The notes beneath the pieces were generated by a model that saw only the letters and a list, made by a program, of their open reading frames with translations, made no database searches and was not told the DNA's origin. 5,547 bases of DNA from Methanomicrobiales archaeon (GTDB lineage Archaea > Halobacteriota > Methanomicrobia > Methanomicrobiales > Methanoculleaceae): positions 1-5,547 of the forward strand of contig JAAZOW010000115.1 of assembly GCA_012797575.1 (NCBI GenBank), written 5' to 3'. Made by a program: the position numbers and the translations under genes. Of the stretch, positions 4,504 to 5,547 are shown one piece after another (the stretch's first letter is position 1; every line of letters begins with the position of its first letter).

Positions 4504-5547
4504 TCACTCGTAGCGGAGCGCCTCGATGGGATTTAGCCGTGCCGCCTTCCAGGCCGGGTAAAACCCGGCGACGACGCTCATCCCCATCCCGAACGCCATC
4601 GCAAAGACGACGTAGCCGATCGTCATGGATATGGGGATGCCGGCACTTTCCGGTACAGCAAAGTCGGCGAAGAATCCCGCTACCGTTGCACCGACGTAGC
4701 TGCCTATCGAGAGACTGACGATGCCGCCGATGACGCTGCCGGCCGCCCCGAGGATCAGGCTCTCATAGAGGAACATCCGGAGAACCTCGTGCTTGAGGGC
4801 GCCGATGCTGCGCATGACGCCGATCTCCCCCGTCCGCTCCGTGACCGATATGATCATGACGTTTAAGATACTCACGCTCGCGACGAGGAGAGATATCGCG
4901 CCTATGCCGAGGAGGAAGACGTTGGTGGCATCGATGGTCTGGTGGTAGAGTTCCAGGATCTCGCATGAGTCGAGTATATCCACGACCTCTCTCCTGCGGT
5001 TGATCTGCCGGTCAATAGCAGCCTTCACCCCCCCGATCTTCGAGAGATCGTTAACTTTTACAACGACCTGGCTATAATCCTGGGCACCGTAACGTTCTCT
5101 GTACCAGTCTTCCGTGACGATGAGGGCATAATCAGGGTTGATGTCGATGCCCATCCCCCGCTCCGCTGCAATCCCCACGACCCGGACCCTCTCGCCCCCG
5201 ACCTCGATGCGGCTCCCGGGGTAGAGACTGAGTTCTCCAGCAAGGAGTGAACCCACCATCACCCCCGAAGACCTCCCCGGCGGGTAGACTCCGTCTTCCT
5301 TCTTCAGCAGGAAGGGGATATCTGCCGCCGGCATGGCATACATCGTCACGTAGCCGCCCTTATCCCTGACCTGCATCCGATCCGATGCGAGGATCATGGG
5401 AACGGCACGATGCTCACCCACGGCCTTCTCTATCGCCCTCAGATCTCTATCGGATATGCGCGCGGTGAGTGTATCGCGCGGATCGAAGGGGTTTCCCGTC
5501 GATGTCGCAAGGTGCGGTGTGACGAGCACGGTATCGCTCACATCAGA
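4504..5547 (-). CDS. MacB/FtsX-type ABC transporter permease, 5' end cut by window
   Basis: Permease subunit of a MacB-like ABC system, usually paired with a LolD/MacB-type ATPase; such systems export or mechanically transmit force across the membrane instead of forming a classical import pore. 347 codons are visible and the frame is open through the right edge; the GTG at 5541 is not taken as the start because families of this type begin with a membrane helix about 50-60 residues earlier, missing here. Counting from 5541, residues 1-200 are the extracytoplasmic MacB core domain, then helix 206-231, the coupling segment TERTGEIGVMRSIGA (234-248), two more helices (about 256-283 and 303-328) and the FtsX ending PAWKAARLNPIEALRYE (329-345). 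The C-terminus is complete. The cognate ATPase gene is probably beyond the right edge; none follows here. The substrate cannot be deduced. Confidence 0.94.
   Translation of the reverse strand, partial: SDVSDTVLVTPHLATSTGNPFDPRDTLTARISDRDLRAIEKAVGEHRAVPMILASDRMQVRDKGGYVTMYAMPAADIPFLLKKEDGVYPPGRSSGVMVGSLLAGELSLYPGSRIEVGGERVRVVGIAAERGMGIDINPDYALIVTEDWYRERYGAQDYSQVVVKVNDLSKIGGVKAAIDRQINRRREVVDILDSCEILELYHQTIDATNVFLLGIGAISLLVASVSILNVMIISVTERTGEIGVMRSIGALKHEVLRMFLYESLILGAAGSVIGGIVSLSIGSYVGATVAGFFADFAVPESAGIPISMTIGYVVFAMAFGMGMSVVAGFYPAWKAARLNPIEALRYE

Noticed and set aside
4148..4507. Minus-strand 119-codon open frame spanning the spacer
   Set aside because: About 160 bases overlap the start of the 396-residue gene in another frame, and the composition (Pro, His, Cys scattered) looks non-coding.
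5539..5541. GTG at 5541 as the true start of the ABC permease
   Set aside because: The frame stays open upstream to the window edge, and starting here would omit the N-terminal membrane helix required by the family.

Overview
The window looks like GC-rich euryarchaeal DNA, most likely from a Methanomicrobiales-type methanogen such as Methanoculleus. This is inferred from gene content and style: a slipin/short-NfeD pair, a MarC-family protein, a MacB/FtsX-type permease without bacterial promoter features, archaeal TATA-like boxes about 25 nt before starts, an apparently leaderless gene, and a Shine-Dalgarno sequence (GGTGATC) matching the conserved archaeal 16S 3' end. No rRNA, tRNA, CRISPR array, insertion sequence or phage gene was seen. 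The species assignment is inference; the archaeal assignment is fairly safe.

All six genes are on the minus strand, so transcription runs from right to left. In transcription order: (1) a MacB/FtsX-type ABC transporter permease, 4504 to the right edge, whose first membrane helix lies outside the window; (2) a 201-bp spacer, 4303-4503, unusually rich in inverted repeats; (3) an unrecognised 396-residue soluble protein, 3112-4302, whose first half resembles a degenerate PD-(D/E)XK nuclease fold; (4) a MarC-family membrane protein, 2396-3052, with its own Shine-Dalgarno and a possible TATA box; (5) a PAP2-superfamily membrane phosphatase, 1425-2399, with all three catalytic motifs, whose ATG overlaps the marC stop by 4 nt; (6) a short NfeD protein, 913-1374, with its own TATA box and no Shine-Dalgarno; (7) a slipin (stomatin/SPFH protein) beginning 1 nt after the nfeD stop and running off the left edge. 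The slipin has no stop inside the window, so a search for closed reading frames misses it.

The genes fall into at least two short transcription units. marC-PAP2 is translationally coupled. nfeD-slipin is the classic membrane-scaffold pair, in which the NfeD OB-fold protein and the oligomeric SPFH protein are thought to act together in the membrane. Nearly everything here is envelope-related (permease, transporter-like protein, lipid-phosphate phosphatase, membrane scaffold); the 396-residue protein is the exception.

I see no convincing new multi-gene system. The best leads are the unknown protein with nuclease-like motifs but no lysine at the usual catalytic position, the structured spacer at 4303-4503, and the dual-use T-rich element at 1395-1403 that may both end the PAP2 transcript and start nfeD.
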